From assembly GCF_012931845.1 (NCBI RefSeq), contig NZ_CP051884.1, positions 1,116,001-1,180,000 of the forward strand: a DNA stretch of 64,000 nucleotides. Direction: 5' to 3'. The DNA is from Cellulomonas taurus. GTDB taxonomy: Bacteria > Actinomycetota > Actinomycetes > Actinomycetales > Cellulomonadaceae. Position numbers and translations under genes: made by a program. Of the stretch, positions 7,637 through 16,667 are shown one piece after another. The notes under the pieces were generated by a model. The model searched no databases. It had not been told where the DNA came from and saw nothing but the letters and a program-made list of their open reading frames with translations. Within the stretch, counting starts at the first letter, position 1, and each line of letters begins with the position of its first letter.

Positions 7637-7897
7637 TCAGAGCGCGTGCACGGCCTTCGCCAGCGCCGACTTCTTGTTGGCGGCCTGGTTGGCGTGGATG
7701 ACGCCCTTCGACACGGCCTTGTCGAGCTTCTTGGAGGCGACGGTCAGCGCGGCGGTCGCGGCGTTCTTGTCGCCACCGGCGACGGCCTCGCGCACCCGGC
7801 GGACGTAGGTCTTCAGCTCGGACTTCACGGCCTTGTTGCGCAGCCGGGCGGTCTCGTTGGTGCGGATACGCTTGATCTGGCTCTTGATGTTGGCCAC
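7637..7897 (-). CDS. rpsT: 30S ribosomal protein S20
   Basis: The 86-residue basic protein begins [15 protein letters not shown], the S20 signature, and ends [15 protein letters not shown]20 binds 16S rRNA early in 30S assembly. Length and composition are normal. It is monocistronic: a strong hairpin follows it and lepA is divergent. In many actinobacteria rpsT lies next to holA; here the two are separated by the EAL/XRE-TPR/peptide block. Confidence 0.97.
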   Translation of the reverse strand: MANIKSQIKRIRTNETARLRNKAVKSELKTYVRRVREAVAGGDKNAATAALTVASKKLDKAVSKGVIHANQAANKKSALAKAVHAL

Positions 7898-8124
7898 GTT
7901 GTGGACTTCCTCTGGTGTTCGCCGAAGCGGTTGGACAGGTCGTAGAGGGCGCGTCCGACTCCGGGACTGGGGCGTGGGGACACCCGCGGAGAGGAATCGA
8001 ACTAGTGCCCGCCGACCCGGGCGGACACGCGACTGACAAGACTACCAGGCGCCCGGGGCATCCCAGTAGTCAGCCGGACATGGGACCATGGTGCCAGTCC
8101 CATCCCGCGAAGCCGAGAGTGATC

Positions 8125-10002
8125 GTGTCCCCGATTCCGACGCCTGCCCAGTCCCAGCGCATCGCGCCTGCCGCGACCCCGCCGGAGCTGCTGCGCAACT
8201 TCTGCATCATCGCGCACATCGACCACGGCAAGTCCACGCTCGCCGACCGGATGCTCCAGCTGACCGGGGTGGTGGACTCGCGGGCGATGCGCGCTCAGTA
8301 CCTCGACCGGATGGACATCGAGCGCGAGCGCGGCATCACGATCAAGTCGCAGGCGGTCCGGATGCCGTGGGCGGTGGCCGAGACGCCGTACGCGCTGAAC
8401 ATGATCGACACCCCGGGGCACGTCGACTTCACCTACGAGGTGTCCCGGTCGCTGGCGGCCTGCGAGGGTGCGGTGCTGCTCGTGGACGCGGCGCAGGGCA
8501 TCGAGGCGCAGACCCTGGCGAACCTGTACCTGGCGCTGGAGAACAACCTCCAGATCATCCCGGTGCTGAACAAGATCGACCTGCCCGCCGCGCAGCCGGA
8601 GAAGTACGCCGAGGAGCTGGCGAACCTGATCGGCGGCGACCCGGCCGACTGCCTCAAGGTCTCCGGCAAGACCGGTGAGGGCGTCGAGGCGCTGCTGGAC
8701 CGGATCGTCGAGCTGGTGCCCGCACCGGTGGGCAACGCCGACGCCGAGGCGCGGGCGATGATCTTCGATTCGGTGTACGACACCTACCGCGGCGTGGTCA
8801 CCTACGTCCGGGTGGTCGACGGCGACCTGAACCCGCGCGAGCGGATCACCATGATGTCCACCAAGGCGTCGCACGAGCTGCTGGAGATCGGTGTGATCTC
8901 CCCGGAGCCGGTGCCGACCAAGGGGCTGGGCGTCGGCGAGGTCGGCTACCTGATCACCGGGGTGAAGGACGTCCGGCAGTCGAAGGTCGGCGACACGGTG
9001 ACCAACCAGCACCGGCCGGCCGCCGAGGCGTTGGGCGGCTACTCGGACCCGAAGCCGATGGTGTTCTCCGGGCTGTACCCGATCGACGGGTCGGACTACC
9101 CGGCGCTGCGTGAGGCGCTGGACAAGCTGAAGCTGAACGACGCCGCGCTGAACTACGAGCCGGAGACCTCGGTCGCCCTGGGCTTCGGCTTCCGGGTCGG
9201 GTTCCTCGGCCTGCTGCACCTGGAGATCATCCGGGAGCGGCTGGAGCGCGAGTTCGGGCTGGACCTGATCTCCACCGCGCCGAACGTGATCTACGAGGTC
9301 ACGATGGAGGACCGGTCGGAGGTGCTGGTCACCAACCCGAGCGAGTTCCCCGGCGGCAAGATCCGGGAGGTCCGCGAGCCGGTGGTGAAGGCCACGATCC
9401 TCGCGCCGACCGAGTTCGTCGGCGCGATCATGGAGCTGTGCCAGACCCGGCGCGGTGACCTGCAGGGGATGGACTACCTGTCCGAGGACCGGGTCGAGAT
9501 GCGGTACACCCTGCCGCTGGCGGAGATCGTCTTCGACTTCTTCGACCAGTTGAAGTCCAAGACCCGTGGCTATGCCTCCCTGGACTACGAGCCCATCGGC
9601 GATCAGGCGGCCGACCTGGTGAAGGTCGACATCCTGCTGCAGGGCGAGCAGGTCGACGCGTTCAGCGCCATCGTGCACAAGGACAAGGCCTATGCCTACG
9701 GCGTGATGATGGCCGGCAAGCTGAAGGACCTGATCCCGCGCCAGCAGTTCGAGGTGCCGATCCAGGCGGCCATCGGCTCCCGGATCATCGCCCGCGAGAC
9801 CATCCGCGCGATGCGCAAGGACGTGCTGGCCAAGTGCTACGGCGGTGACATCACCCGTAAGCGCAAGCTGCTGGAGAAGCAGAAGGAGGGCAAGAAGCGG
9901 ATGAAGACCATCGGACGGGTCGACGTGCCGCAGGAGGCGTTCATCGCCGCGCTGTCCTCCGACGCGGCTCCGGCCAAGGACAAGGACGCCAAGAAGAAGT
10001 GA
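8125..10002 (+). CDS. lepA: Elongation factor 4 (LepA), ribosome-associated GTPase
   Basis: Translational GTPase that acts on stalled or misplaced elongation complexes. All G motifs are visible: AHIDHGKST (G1), RGITIKSQ (G2), DTPGH (G3), NKID (G4). They are followed by EF-G-like domains II, III and V and the LepA-specific C-terminus ending in a lysine-rich tail ([21 protein letters not shown]). The GTG at 8125 gives 625 residues, with MSPIPTPAQ before the conserved [16 protein letters not shown]. Upstream in-frame codons are open but look non-coding. The stop overlaps the next start by GTGA. Confidence 0.96.
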   Translation: MSPIPTPAQSQRIAPAATPPELLRNFCIIAHIDHGKSTLADRMLQLTGVVDSRAMRAQYLDRMDIERERGITIKSQAVRMPWAVAETPYALNMIDTPGHVDFTYEVSRSLAACEGAVLLVDAAQGIEAQTLANLYLALENNLQIIPVLNKIDLPAAQPEKYAEELANLIGGDPADCLKVSGKTGEGVEALLDRIVELVPAPVGNADAEARAMIFDSVYDTYRGVVTYVRVVDGDLNPRERITMMSTKASHELLEIGVISPEPVPTKGLGVGEVGYLITGVKDVRQSKVGDTVTNQHRPAAEALGGYSDPKPMVFSGLYPIDGSDYPALREALDKLKLNDAALNYEPETSVALGFGFRVGFLGLLHLEIIRERLEREFGLDLISTAPNVIYEVTMEDRSEVLVTNPSEFPGGKIREVREPVVKATILAPTEFVGAIMELCQTRRGDLQGMDYLSEDRVEMRYTLPLAEIVFDFFDQLKSKTRGYASLDYEPIGDQAADLVKVDILLQGEQVDAFSAIVHKDKAYAYGVMMAGKLKDLIPRQQFEVPIQAAIGSRIIARETIRAMRKDVLAKCYGGDITRKRKLLEKQKEGKKRMKTIGRVDVPQEAFIAALSSDAAPAKDKDAKKK

Positions 10003-10808
10003 GTCGGGACGCTGCACGGCGACGGTTCGCCGAGCTGCACGCGCGGTCCGGGGTGTGGGCGCTGCCCAATGCCTGGGACGCCGGATCGGCGCTGCTGCTG
10101 CGGTCGGCCGGGTTCGAGGCGGTGGCGAGCACCAGTTCGGGGCTGGCGTGGTCGCTGGGCACCGAGGACCAGCGGCTCACCCGCGAGCAGCTGCTGGCCC
10201 ATGTCCGGTCGGTGACGGCGGTGCTCGACCTGCCGTTCAGCGTCGACGCCGAGGACGGCTACGCACCGGACCCGGCTGGGGTCGCCGACACGGTGAGCGC
10301 GCTGGCCGAGGCCGGGGCGGCCGGGGTGTCGATCGAGGACTACGACGCCACCACCGGCACCGTGCGGGACCTGGACGTGGCGACCGAACGGCTGGCGGCG
10401 GCCATCGAGGCGGCGCATGCGGTCCCCGGTGCCCCGCTGGTGGTGACCGCGCGGTGTGAGAACCCGTTGTACGGCATCGCCGATCTGGACGACACCATCG
10501 TGCGGCTGCGGGCGTACGCGGCTGCCGGTGCCGACTGCGTCTACGCCCCGGGGCTGCGCAGCCTGACCGAGGTGCAGACCGTCGTGTCCGCCGTCTCGGT
10601 GCCGGTGAACGTGCTGGCCTGGCCGGACGGTCCGACCGTGGCCGAGCTCGGCGCGGTGGGGGTGCGCCGGGTGTCGGTGGGTGGCGCGCTGGCGTCGACC
10701 GCCTATGGTGCGCTGCTGCGAGCGGCGACCGAACTGCACGATCGGGGCACGACGACCTTCCGCGCCGGGGGGCTCACCGAGCTCGACCGCGCGGCCTTCG
10801 ACCGGTGA
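9999..10808 (+). CDS. Isocitrate lyase/PEP mutase family protein
   Basis: A 269-residue (beta/alpha)8 enzyme of the isocitrate lyase/phosphoenolpyruvate mutase superfamily, probably acting on a C-C or C-P bond of a small alpha-keto acid. Seen are [27 protein letters not shown] near the N-terminus, the metal-binding loop [12 protein letters not shown], and VSIEDYD. The classical isocitrate lyase KKCGH loop is absent, so the substrate cannot be named. The GTG start overlaps the lepA stop and the stop overlaps hemW, so lepA, this gene and hemW appear to be one operon. Confidence 0.82.
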   Translation: MSRDAARRRFAELHARSGVWALPNAWDAGSALLLRSAGFEAVASTSSGLAWSLGTEDQRLTREQLLAHVRSVTAVLDLPFSVDAEDGYAPDPAGVADTVSALAEAGAAGVSIEDYDATTGTVRDLDVATERLAAAIEAAHAVPGAPLVVTARCENPLYGIADLDDTIVRLRAYAAAGADCVYAPGLRSLTEVQTVVSAVSVPVNVLAWPDGPTVAELGAVGVRRVSVGGALASTAYGALLRAATELHDRGTTTFRAGGLTELDRAAFDR

Positions 10809-12049
10809 TGGCCCCCGCACTGCCGGAGGGCGAGCCGGCACCCGCGGACGGGCGGCTCCCGGAGACGGTCCGGGACGGTGCCGACGACCGCGGGTTCGGG
10901 ATCTACCTGCACGTCCCGTTCTGCACGGTGCGCTGCGGGTACTGCGACTTCAACACCTACACGGCGACCGAACTGGGTGGCGGTGCGAGCCAGTCGTCCT
11001 ATGCCGACACCGCGCTGGCCGAGATCGCGCTGGCCCGTGAGGTGCTGGCCGACGCCGGGCTGCCGGAGCGTGCCGTGGGCACGGTCTTCGTCGGCGGCGG
11101 GACGCCCACGGTGCTCCCCGCCCGCGACCTGGCCCGGATGCTGACCGGGGTGCGGGACGCCTGGGGACTGGCACCGGACGCCGAGGTCACCACCGAGGCC
11201 AATCCCGACTCGGTCACGCCGGAGTCGCTGGCCGAACTGGCCGCTGCCGGCTTCACCCGGGTGTCGTTCGGCATGCAGTCGGCGGTGCCCCGGGTGCTCG
11301 CGACGCTGGACCGGACGCACGACCCGCGCCGGATCCCGGACGTGGTCCGCTGGGCGCGGGACGCCGGGCTGGCGGTGTCGTTGGACCTGATCTACGGCAC
11401 CCCGGGGGAGAGCCTCGACGACTGGCGGGCCAGCGTGGAGTCGGCACTGGCGACCGGGGTGGACCACATCTCGGCCTATGCGCTGGTGATCGAGCAGGGC
11501 ACCCGGATGGCGGTCCAGGTGCGGCGCGGCGACCTGCCCCTGCCGGAGGAGGACGACCAGGCAGCCAAGTACGAGCTGGCCGACGACCTGTTCACCGCGG
11601 CCGGGCTGACCTGGTACGAGGTGAGCAACTGGGCGCGCACCCCGGCGGACGCCTGCCGGCACAACCTCGCCTACTGGCGCAACGACGACTGGTGGGGGAT
11701 CGGCCCCGGCGCGCACAGCCACGTCGGCGGCACCCGGTGGTGGAACGTCAAGCATCCCCGGGCCTACGCGGACCGGCTGTCGTCCGGGGTGAGCCCGGCC
11801 GCCGGCCGTGAGCTGATCGAGCCGGAGAGCGCCCAGCTGGAGCGGGTGATGCTGGGTGTCCGGCTGCGCGAGGGGCTGCCGCTGTCGCTGCTGTCCGCGA
11901 CCGCCAGGACCCGGGTGGCGGCGCTGGTCGCCGACGGGTTGGTCGACGGGATGGCGGCGCTGGGTCGTGGCGTGGACGTGCCGCGGGTGGTGCTGACCCG
12001 ACGCGGTCGGCTGCTGGCCGACGCCGTGGTGCGTGACCTGACCGACTGA
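10808..12049 (+). CDS. hemW: Radical SAM protein HemW (heme chaperone, formerly HemN-like)
   Basis: A 413-residue radical SAM protein with the 4Fe-4S motif CTVRCGYCDF (CX3CX2C) close to the N-terminus, GGGTPT, and the C-terminal HemN_C-like winged region (YEVSNWARTPADACRHNLAYW). HemW proteins bind and insert heme rather than oxidise coproporphyrinogen. The lepA-hemW-hrcA-dnaJ order is standard in actinobacteria and supports HemW. The ATG at 10808 overlaps the previous stop (TGATG); GTG at 10805 is an equivalent alternative. Confidence 0.92.
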   Translation: MAPALPEGEPAPADGRLPETVRDGADDRGFGIYLHVPFCTVRCGYCDFNTYTATELGGGASQSSYADTALAEIALAREVLADAGLPERAVGTVFVGGGTPTVLPARDLARMLTGVRDAWGLAPDAEVTTEANPDSVTPESLAELAAAGFTRVSFGMQSAVPRVLATLDRTHDPRRIPDVVRWARDAGLAVSLDLIYGTPGESLDDWRASVESALATGVDHISAYALVIEQGTRMAVQVRRGDLPLPEEDDQAAKYELADDLFTAAGLTWYEVSNWARTPADACRHNLAYWRNDDWWGIGPGAHSHVGGTRWWNVKHPRAYADRLSSGVSPAAGRELIEPESAQLERVMLGVRLREGLPLSLLSATARTRVAALVADGLVDGMAALGRGVDVPRVVLTRRGRLLADAVVRDLTD

Positions 12050-12100
12050 GACGTCGTTGTCGTTGTCGTCAGGGGAGCGGCGGGACGCGCCGACATCGGC

Positions 12101-12130
12101 CGTCGCGCCGGGCAGCCACCCGGCGCGACG
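12101..12130. terminator. Bidirectional terminator between hemW and the DUF4870 gene
   Basis: CGTCGCGCCGGG and CCCGGCGCGACG form a perfect 12-bp stem with a 6-nt loop between two convergent genes. Confidence 0.75.
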
Positions 12131-12139
12131 ACCTCGGTG

Positions 12140-12661
12140 TCACTTGATGAAGCGGATGCACACCGGGTAGCGGTACCAGGTGAACTTGTTCGCCGCGACG
12201 GCGGCGATGATGCCGAAGATCAGCGCCGCGACGCTCACCAGCGGCACCAGCGGGCTGAGCAGGCCGAGGGTGACGGCGGCCAGGATGCTGGTGCCGACGT
12301 AACCGATCAGCACGGTGAGCGAGAAGTTCAGCGCCTCCTTCGCCTGGTCCTCCAGGTACGGGCCGCGGCCGCGGTAGACCAGCCAGACGATCAGCGGGAC
12401 GACGAAGCTGAACAGGATGGCGCCGATGTGGCTGAGGATCGCCCAGGTCTTCTCATCCTGCGGCGACAGCGGAGCACCCTGCGGGGCGCCGTACTGCTGA
12501 CCCGGTGCGCCGTACTGCTGACCGGGCGCCCCGTAGGGCTGTCCGGGAGCGCCGTAGGGCTGGCCGGGCGCGCCGGACGGCTGGCCGGGCTGACCCGGTG
12601 CGCCGTGCTGCGGGTCGCCGGAGCCGGTCCACGGCTGGTCGGGCTGCGGGGGGTGCGTCAT
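12140..12661 (-). CDS. DUF4870 domain-containing membrane protein
   Basis: The 173-residue protein has a disordered Pro/Gly/Gln-rich N-terminus (1-62) followed by a DUF4870 domain. That domain contains AILSHIGAILFSFVVPLIVWLVY, EDQAKEALNFSLTVLIGYVG and further membrane helices. The domain is small and of unknown function. The ATG at 12661 is preceded by CAGGAG on the minus strand. Residues 30-57 are four tandem GAPGQ(P/Q)Y units. It is divergent from a second membrane protein with a similar PYG-rich N-terminus. The tails may mediate interaction or clustering, but that is inference. Confidence 0.85.
   Translation of the reverse strand: MTHPPQPDQPWTGSGDPQHGAPGQPGQPSGAPGQPYGAPGQPYGAPGQQYGAPGQQYGAPQGAPLSPQDEKTWAILSHIGAILFSFVVPLIVWLVYRGRGPYLEDQAKEALNFSLTVLIGYVGTSILAAVTLGLLSPLVPLVSVAALIFGIIAAVAANKFTWYRYPVCIRFIK
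12491..12574 (-). repeat. 21-bp coding tandem repeat (GAPGQ(P/Q)Y x4)
   Basis: Four 21-bp units encode heptapeptides GAPGQPY, GAPGQPY, GAPGQQY and GAPGQQY in the DUF4870 protein. The length is a multiple of three, so copy number can change without a frameshift. Confidence 0.85.
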
Positions 12662-12802
12662 GGGTACTCCTGATCGGGGTGGGGCACGGATGGCTGCGCT
12701 GAGACAGTAGCGGGTGTCCAGTGCGTCGTCTTGACACCGTTTGTGTGGTTTCGCTTCGCTGTGCCCGCTGGGCGAATCGCGCCCGGAACGAGGAGGCCTG
12801 CG

Positions 12803-13741
12803 ATGACTGACCCCACCGGCGCGAATCCGCCCCGCGACGACGACCCGAACGCTGCCGGACAGCAGCCGCCCTACGGCGCGCCGCATCAGCCGCAGTACGG
12901 CGCTCCCCAGCCGCCGCCCGCCGGTTCGCCCTACGGGGAGCAGCCCCCGGCCGGAGCACCCTACGGTCAGCCCTCGGGACAGCCCTATGGCCAGCCCGCC
13001 GGCCAGCCGTACGGCCAGCAGCCCTATGGCCAGGCGCAGCCGCCCTACGGCGCCGGGCAGCCGAACGCCGGCTCCGCGATCGGTGACGGTTTCAGCTGGG
13101 CGTGGAGCAAGTTCACCCAGAACGCGGGCCCGCTGATCGGCGGTCTGGCGGTCTACGGTGCCGCGTTGGCCGTCCTGGCGATCGTCTTCTTCGCGATCTT
13201 CATCGGCGGGGCGGTCGCCGCCACCGACCAGTACGGCAATGTGCGGCCCGGTGCTGCGGGGGCCGCCGTCGGCGCGTACCTGATCTTCATCGCGCTGGTG
13301 CTGCTGTTCTCGGTGTTCGTCCAGGCCGCGCTGGTCCGGGTGACGATGGAGATCGCCCAGACCGGACGCACCACCTTCGGCAGCTTCTTCCGCTTCGAGC
13401 GGCTGGGCGCCCTGGTGCTGGCGGCCCTGCTGGTCGGCATCGGCACTGCGGTCGGCACCCTGGCGTTCTACGTCGGTGCGATCGTGTTCGGGTTCTTCGC
13501 CCAGTTCACGCTGTTCTTCGTGGTCGACAAGCGCATGGGCGCGATCGACGCGATCAAGGCGAGCTTCCAGCTGGCCTACCGGAACTTCGCCACCGCCGCG
13601 CTGCTCTACCTGGTGGTGCTGGTCGCGTCCTCCATCGGCGGCTCGCTGTGCGGGATCGGTGCGCTGGTCACCACCCCGCTGGCCACGCTGGTCTCCGGCT
13701 TCGTCTTCCGTCGCCTGCACGGCGAGGGCGTCGCCGCCTGA
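12803..13741 (+). CDS. Membrane protein with PYG/GQ-rich cytoplasmic tail
   Basis: The 312-residue protein starts with about 95 residues of PYG/GQP-rich disordered sequence. It continues with several hydrophobic helices, such as LIGGLAVYGAALAVLAIVFFAIFIGG, AYLIFIALVLLFSVFVQAAL and LVLAALLVGIGTAVGTLAFYVGAIVFG. The membrane part resembles the integral-membrane families annotated as DUF975 or glycerophosphodiesterase membrane domain, including the amphipathic MEIAQTGRTTFGSFF segment. No catalytic residues are recognised. The ATG at 12803 is preceded by GAGGAGG. A terminator hairpin follows. Function unknown. Confidence 0.8.
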   Translation: MTDPTGANPPRDDDPNAAGQQPPYGAPHQPQYGAPQPPPAGSPYGEQPPAGAPYGQPSGQPYGQPAGQPYGQQPYGQAQPPYGAGQPNAGSAIGDGFSWAWSKFTQNAGPLIGGLAVYGAALAVLAIVFFAIFIGGAVAATDQYGNVRPGAAGAAVGAYLIFIALVLLFSVFVQAALVRVTMEIAQTGRTTFGSFFRFERLGALVLAALLVGIGTAVGTLAFYVGAIVFGFFAQFTLFFVVDKRMGAIDAIKASFQLAYRNFATAALLYLVVLVASSIGGSLCGIGALVTTPLATLVSGFVFRRLHGEGVAA

Positions 13742-13752
13742 TCGGATCCACC

Positions 13753-13790
13753 CGGAGCGCCGTCATCCCCGCGGGGGTGGCGGCGCTCCG
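13753..13790 (+). terminator. Terminator after the PYG-rich membrane protein gene
   Basis: CGGAGCGCCG and CGGCGCTCCG form a 10-bp stem with further pairing of CCCC and GGGG inside. It lies 12 nt after the stop codon. Confidence 0.7.
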
Positions 13791-13830
13791 TCGGTCCGTC
13801 GGCGCGCTGGCGCGTCGGCCCCCGCTGGCC

Positions 13831-14098
13831 CCCGGTGGCCCCGTGACGCGAAGGCCCCGTCGGCGAGGTCGTGCGTTCGGGCCACGAACCGACCGGCGAA
13901 GTGCCGACTTCGGGCGCGGACTGCCGACTTCGCCCCGCTGGCGCGTTGGCCCCGTTGACCCCGGTGGCCCCCGGTGGCCCCCGGTGGCCCCGCTGGAGCC
14001 CGGTGGCCCCGTGACGCGAAGGCCCCGTCGGCGAGGTCGTGCGTTCGGGCCACGAACGGGCCGGCGAAGTGCCGACTTCGGGCGCGGACTGCCGACCT
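13831..14098. repeat. Two approximately 100-bp direct repeats, 168-bp period
   Basis: Copy 1 (about 13831-13930) and copy 2 (about 13999-14098) differ at only about three positions. Each copy holds two small inverted repeats: GTTCG...CGAAC (extended to CGTTCG...CGAACG in copy 2) and CGAAGT...ACTTCG. Stretches of GGTGGCCCC repeats lie between the copies. The 480-bp gap from 13742 to 14221 has no convincing gene on either strand. Confidence 0.8.
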
Positions 14099-14178
14099 GG
14101 GGCGCGGACTGCCGACCTGGGCGCGGACTGCCGACCTGGGCGCGGACTGGCGGCTTCGGGCGGGGACTGCCGACCCGG
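14081..14178. repeat. Approximately 20-bp tandem repeats (GCGGACTGCCGACCTGG-type)
   Basis: About five adjoining units of 18-21 bp follow the second long repeat: 14081, 14101, 14121, 14140 and 14161. The first two are identical and the last two degenerate. There are no spacers, so this is not a CRISPR array. Confidence 0.8.
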
Positions 14179-14221
14179 CGCGGGGAGTGCGGACGCGACG
14201 CGGGTACCGGGGGAACGCCGC

Positions 14222-15070
14222 TCAGGCGGTGACGAAGTCGATCAGCTCCTCCACCCGCCCGAGCAGCGACGGCTCCAGGTCGGCGTAGGAGCGCACGCTG
14301 CGCAGGATCCGCTGCCAGGCCCGGGCGACGTCGGCCTGCTCGTCGGCCGGCCATCCCAGCTCGCGCAGGATGCCCCGCTTCCACTCGGTGCCGCGCTCGA
14401 TCACCGGCCAGCGCTCCAGCCCGATCCGCTGCGGCTTCACCGCCTGCCACACGTCGACGTAGGGGTGGCCGAGCACCAGGACGGTGCCAGGCCGGACGGT
14501 GCGCAGGGCGGCGTCGGCGATCCGCTGCTCCTTGGAACCGGGCACCAGGTGATCGACCAGCACGCCCACCTTGCGCTCGGCACTGGGCGCGAAGTCCCGC
14601 AGCGCCTCCTCCAGGTTGTCCACCCCCTGGAGCAGCTCGACGACGACCCCCTCGGCGCGCAGGTCGTCGCCCCAGACCTTCTCCACCAGTTCGGCGTCGT
14701 GTTTGCCCTCGACCCAGATCCGCGACCCGCGGGCGACCCGCGCGCGCTGGTCCGGGGCGGCCAGCGACCCGGAGGCGGTGCGCTGCGGGCCGGTGGGGGT
14801 GGTGGGGCGGTGCGGCACCAGCTCGACCGGCTTGCCGTCGATCCAGAACCCCGGGCCGAGGCGGAAGGTGCGGGTCCGGCCCCGGCGGTCCTCCAGGACG
14901 ACCACGTGCTCGCCGCCGGACTTCTCCACCCGGGTGATCGCCCCGACCCAGCCGGTGGTCACCTCCTCGACGACCAGACCGCGCTCCGCGGGCACCGGAC
15001 GGGAGGTCGGGCGCCGGTGCGCCGACCGGGAGTCGGCGGACAGGACATCGTTGCCATAGCGGTCGTTCAC
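14222..15070 (-). CDS. DUF3097 domain-containing protein
   Basis: The 282-residue protein matches the actinobacterial DUF3097 family. It has a Toprim-like stretch (SRIWVEGKHDAELVEKVWGDDLRAEG, then VGVLVDHLVPGSKEQRI and VLGHPYVDVWQAVK) preceded by a small beta domain (GWVGAITRVEKSGGEHVVVLEDRRGRTRTFRL). The Glu and Asp residues of the Toprim-like part suggest nucleic-acid or phosphate chemistry, but the function is unknown. GTG at 15070 is the start, with TACGCT 7 nt upstream, consistent with a leaderless mRNA. It is divergent from the MFS gene and close to hemW-hrcA, as in other actinobacteria. Confidence 0.85.
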   Translation of the reverse strand: MNDRYGNDVLSADSRSAHRRPTSRPVPAERGLVVEEVTTGWVGAITRVEKSGGEHVVVLEDRRGRTRTFRLGPGFWIDGKPVELVPHRPTTPTGPQRTASGSLAAPDQRARVARGSRIWVEGKHDAELVEKVWGDDLRAEGVVVELLQGVDNLEEALRDFAPSAERKVGVLVDHLVPGSKEQRIADAALRTVRPGTVLVLGHPYVDVWQAVKPQRIGLERWPVIERGTEWKRGILRELGWPADEQADVARAWQRILRSVRSYADLEPSLLGRVEELIDFVTA

Positions 15071-15077
15071 GTCCGGC

Positions 15078-15113
15078 AGCGTAGGTGTGGGCGTCGCCGA
15101 CCCGTGGTAAGAC
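15078..15113. promoter_or_regulatory. Divergent leaderless -10 elements (DUF3097 / MFS)
   Basis: On the minus strand TACGCT (15083-15078) sits 7 nt before the GTG at 15070. On the plus strand TAAGAC (15108-15113) sits 6 nt before the GTG at 15120. Both genes lack a Shine-Dalgarno sequence. Confidence 0.45.
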
Positions 15114-15119
15114 ACGTCG

Positions 15120-16592
15120 GTGACATCCGCTGCCGCCCCTGACCTGGATCCGAACCGCTGGCGTGCCCTCGGGGTGTGTCTGGCGATCGGGTTCATCACC
15201 ATGCTGGACGTCTCGATCGTGAACGTGGCGCTGCCGTCGATCGAGAACAGCCTCCACGCGTCGGCGAGCCAGCTGCAGCTGATCGTGGCCGGGTACACGC
15301 TCGCCTTCGGGCTGGTGCTGGTGCCCGCCGGACGACTCGGCGACGCCCGTGGTCGCCGACGCCTGTTCCTGATCGGCCTGACCGGCTTCGCGCTGACCAG
15401 CCTGGGAGCCGGGCTCGCGCCGTCGGATGAGGTGCTGGCGGTGATGCGCCTGTTGCAGGGTGCCAGCGCGGGCATGGTGAACCCTCAGGTCGTCGGGACG
15501 ATCCAGCAGCTGTTCTCCGGGTACGAGCGGGGCAAGGCGTTCGGGTACTTCGGCGCCACCATCGGGGTCTCCACCGCGATCGGCCCGGCGCTCGGCGGGC
15601 TGATCATCCAGGCGTTCGGCGCCGAGAGCGGGTGGCGGTGGGTGTTCTTCGTCAACGTGCCGGTGGTCGCGGTGGTGCTGCCGCTGGCGCTGCGCTGGCT
15701 GCCCCGGGGCACCGGGAACGGGCGCGGGCCGGCGGCGTCGCTCACCCCGAGCGGGCGGCCGCGACTGGACGGGGTCGGGCTGGTGCTGATCGCGCTCGCG
15801 GCGACGGCGGTGATGCTGCCCTTCGTGATCACCACCGGCAGCGGTGACGACCCGACCCGGTGGTGGTGGCTGCTGGTCGGGGCGGTGATCGCGGCGGGCA
15901 CCGTGCTGTGGGAACGCTCGTACCAGCGGCGGACCGGTGCGGCGGTGCTGGACCCGCGGGTGATCGGCGACCCGGCGTTCCGCAACGGCGCGCTGCTGGG
16001 GATGGCCTACTTCGCCGGGTTCACCTCGGTGTTCCTGGTGGTGACCATCTACCTGCAGCAGGTCGCCGGGTACACGCCGCTGCAGGCGGGGCTGGTCGGG
16101 ATGCCGTTCGCGATCGGATCGGCGATCGCCGCCCAGCGCTCCGGGAAGCTGGTCGCCGAACGGGGCCGGGCGCTGGTGGTGATCGGACTGGCGCTGGTGC
16201 TGATCGGTCTGGCCGGGACGGACCTGGTGATCCGGATCGTCGACCCGCCCGCGGTGGCCTGGGCGGTGGCCGGCACGCAGATGATCGCGGGCGTCGGCTC
16301 CGGGCTGGTCATCTCGCCGAACCAGACCCTGACCCTGGCGAACGTGCCGGTCGAGCGGGCCGGGGTCGCCGGGTCGATGCTGCAGGTCGGTCAGCGGATC
16401 GGGTCGGCACTGGGTGTCGCGGTGGCGCTGTCCACCTTCTACTCCGGGCTGGCCGCGGGTCTGGACGGCGGACCGGCCGCCGGGCGCGCGCTGCTGGTCT
16501 CCGTGGTCCTGGTCGCTGTGGCGCTCGTGGTCGGCCTGGTCGATCTGCGGGCCCGCCGACGCCCGCAGGAGAGCGCTCGACCCGGGGCGTAG
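15120..16592 (+). CDS. MFS transporter, DHA2 (14-TMS drug exporter) family
   Basis: A 490-residue proton-coupled exporter with about 14 predicted membrane helices. Motif A is visible (GRLGDARGRRRLFL), as are the TM1 signature FITMLDVSIVNVALPSI and motif C-like GVSTAIGPALGGLI. DHA2 members export hydrophobic drugs or cations; the substrate here cannot be deduced. The GTG at 15120 is preceded by a -10-like TAAGAC and the transcript is probably leaderless. The stop lies just before the CIRCE/hrcA promoter. No adjacent TetR/MarR regulator is present. Confidence 0.9.
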   Translation: MTSAAAPDLDPNRWRALGVCLAIGFITMLDVSIVNVALPSIENSLHASASQLQLIVAGYTLAFGLVLVPAGRLGDARGRRRLFLIGLTGFALTSLGAGLAPSDEVLAVMRLLQGASAGMVNPQVVGTIQQLFSGYERGKAFGYFGATIGVSTAIGPALGGLIIQAFGAESGWRWVFFVNVPVVAVVLPLALRWLPRGTGNGRGPAASLTPSGRPRLDGVGLVLIALAATAVMLPFVITTGSGDDPTRWWWLLVGAVIAAGTVLWERSYQRRTGAAVLDPRVIGDPAFRNGALLGMAYFAGFTSVFLVVTIYLQQVAGYTPLQAGLVGMPFAIGSAIAAQRSGKLVAERGRALVVIGLALVLIGLAGTDLVIRIVDPPAVAWAVAGTQMIAGVGSGLVISPNQTLTLANVPVERAGVAGSMLQVGQRIGSALGVAVALSTFYSGLAAGLDGGPAAGRALLVSVVLVAVALVVGLVDLRARRRPQESARPGA

Positions 16593-16594
16593 CA

Positions 16595-16621
16595 TTGGCA
16601 CTCGGTGTCCGAGAGTGCTAC
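16595..16621 (+). promoter_or_regulatory. CIRCE operator
   Basis: TTGGCACTC, nine bases, then GAGTGCTAC: one mismatch in each arm from consensus TTAGCACTC-N9-GAGTGCTAA. It overlaps a likely start-point downstream of a TAGCAT -10-like element (16590-16595). HrcA binding here would autoregulate hrcA-dnaJ during heat shock. Confidence 0.9.
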
Positions 16622-16667
16622 TTCCCGGACCCGTGTACGCACGCCCGCGACCAGGAGGAGGTGGACC

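Noticed and set aside
14081..14178. 20-bp repeats as a possible CRISPR array
   Set aside because: Units are directly adjoining without spacers, and no cas gene is in the window.
16605..16667. Upstream GTG start for hrcA
   Set aside because: It lies within the CIRCE operator; the ATG at 16668 has a strong ribosome-binding site.
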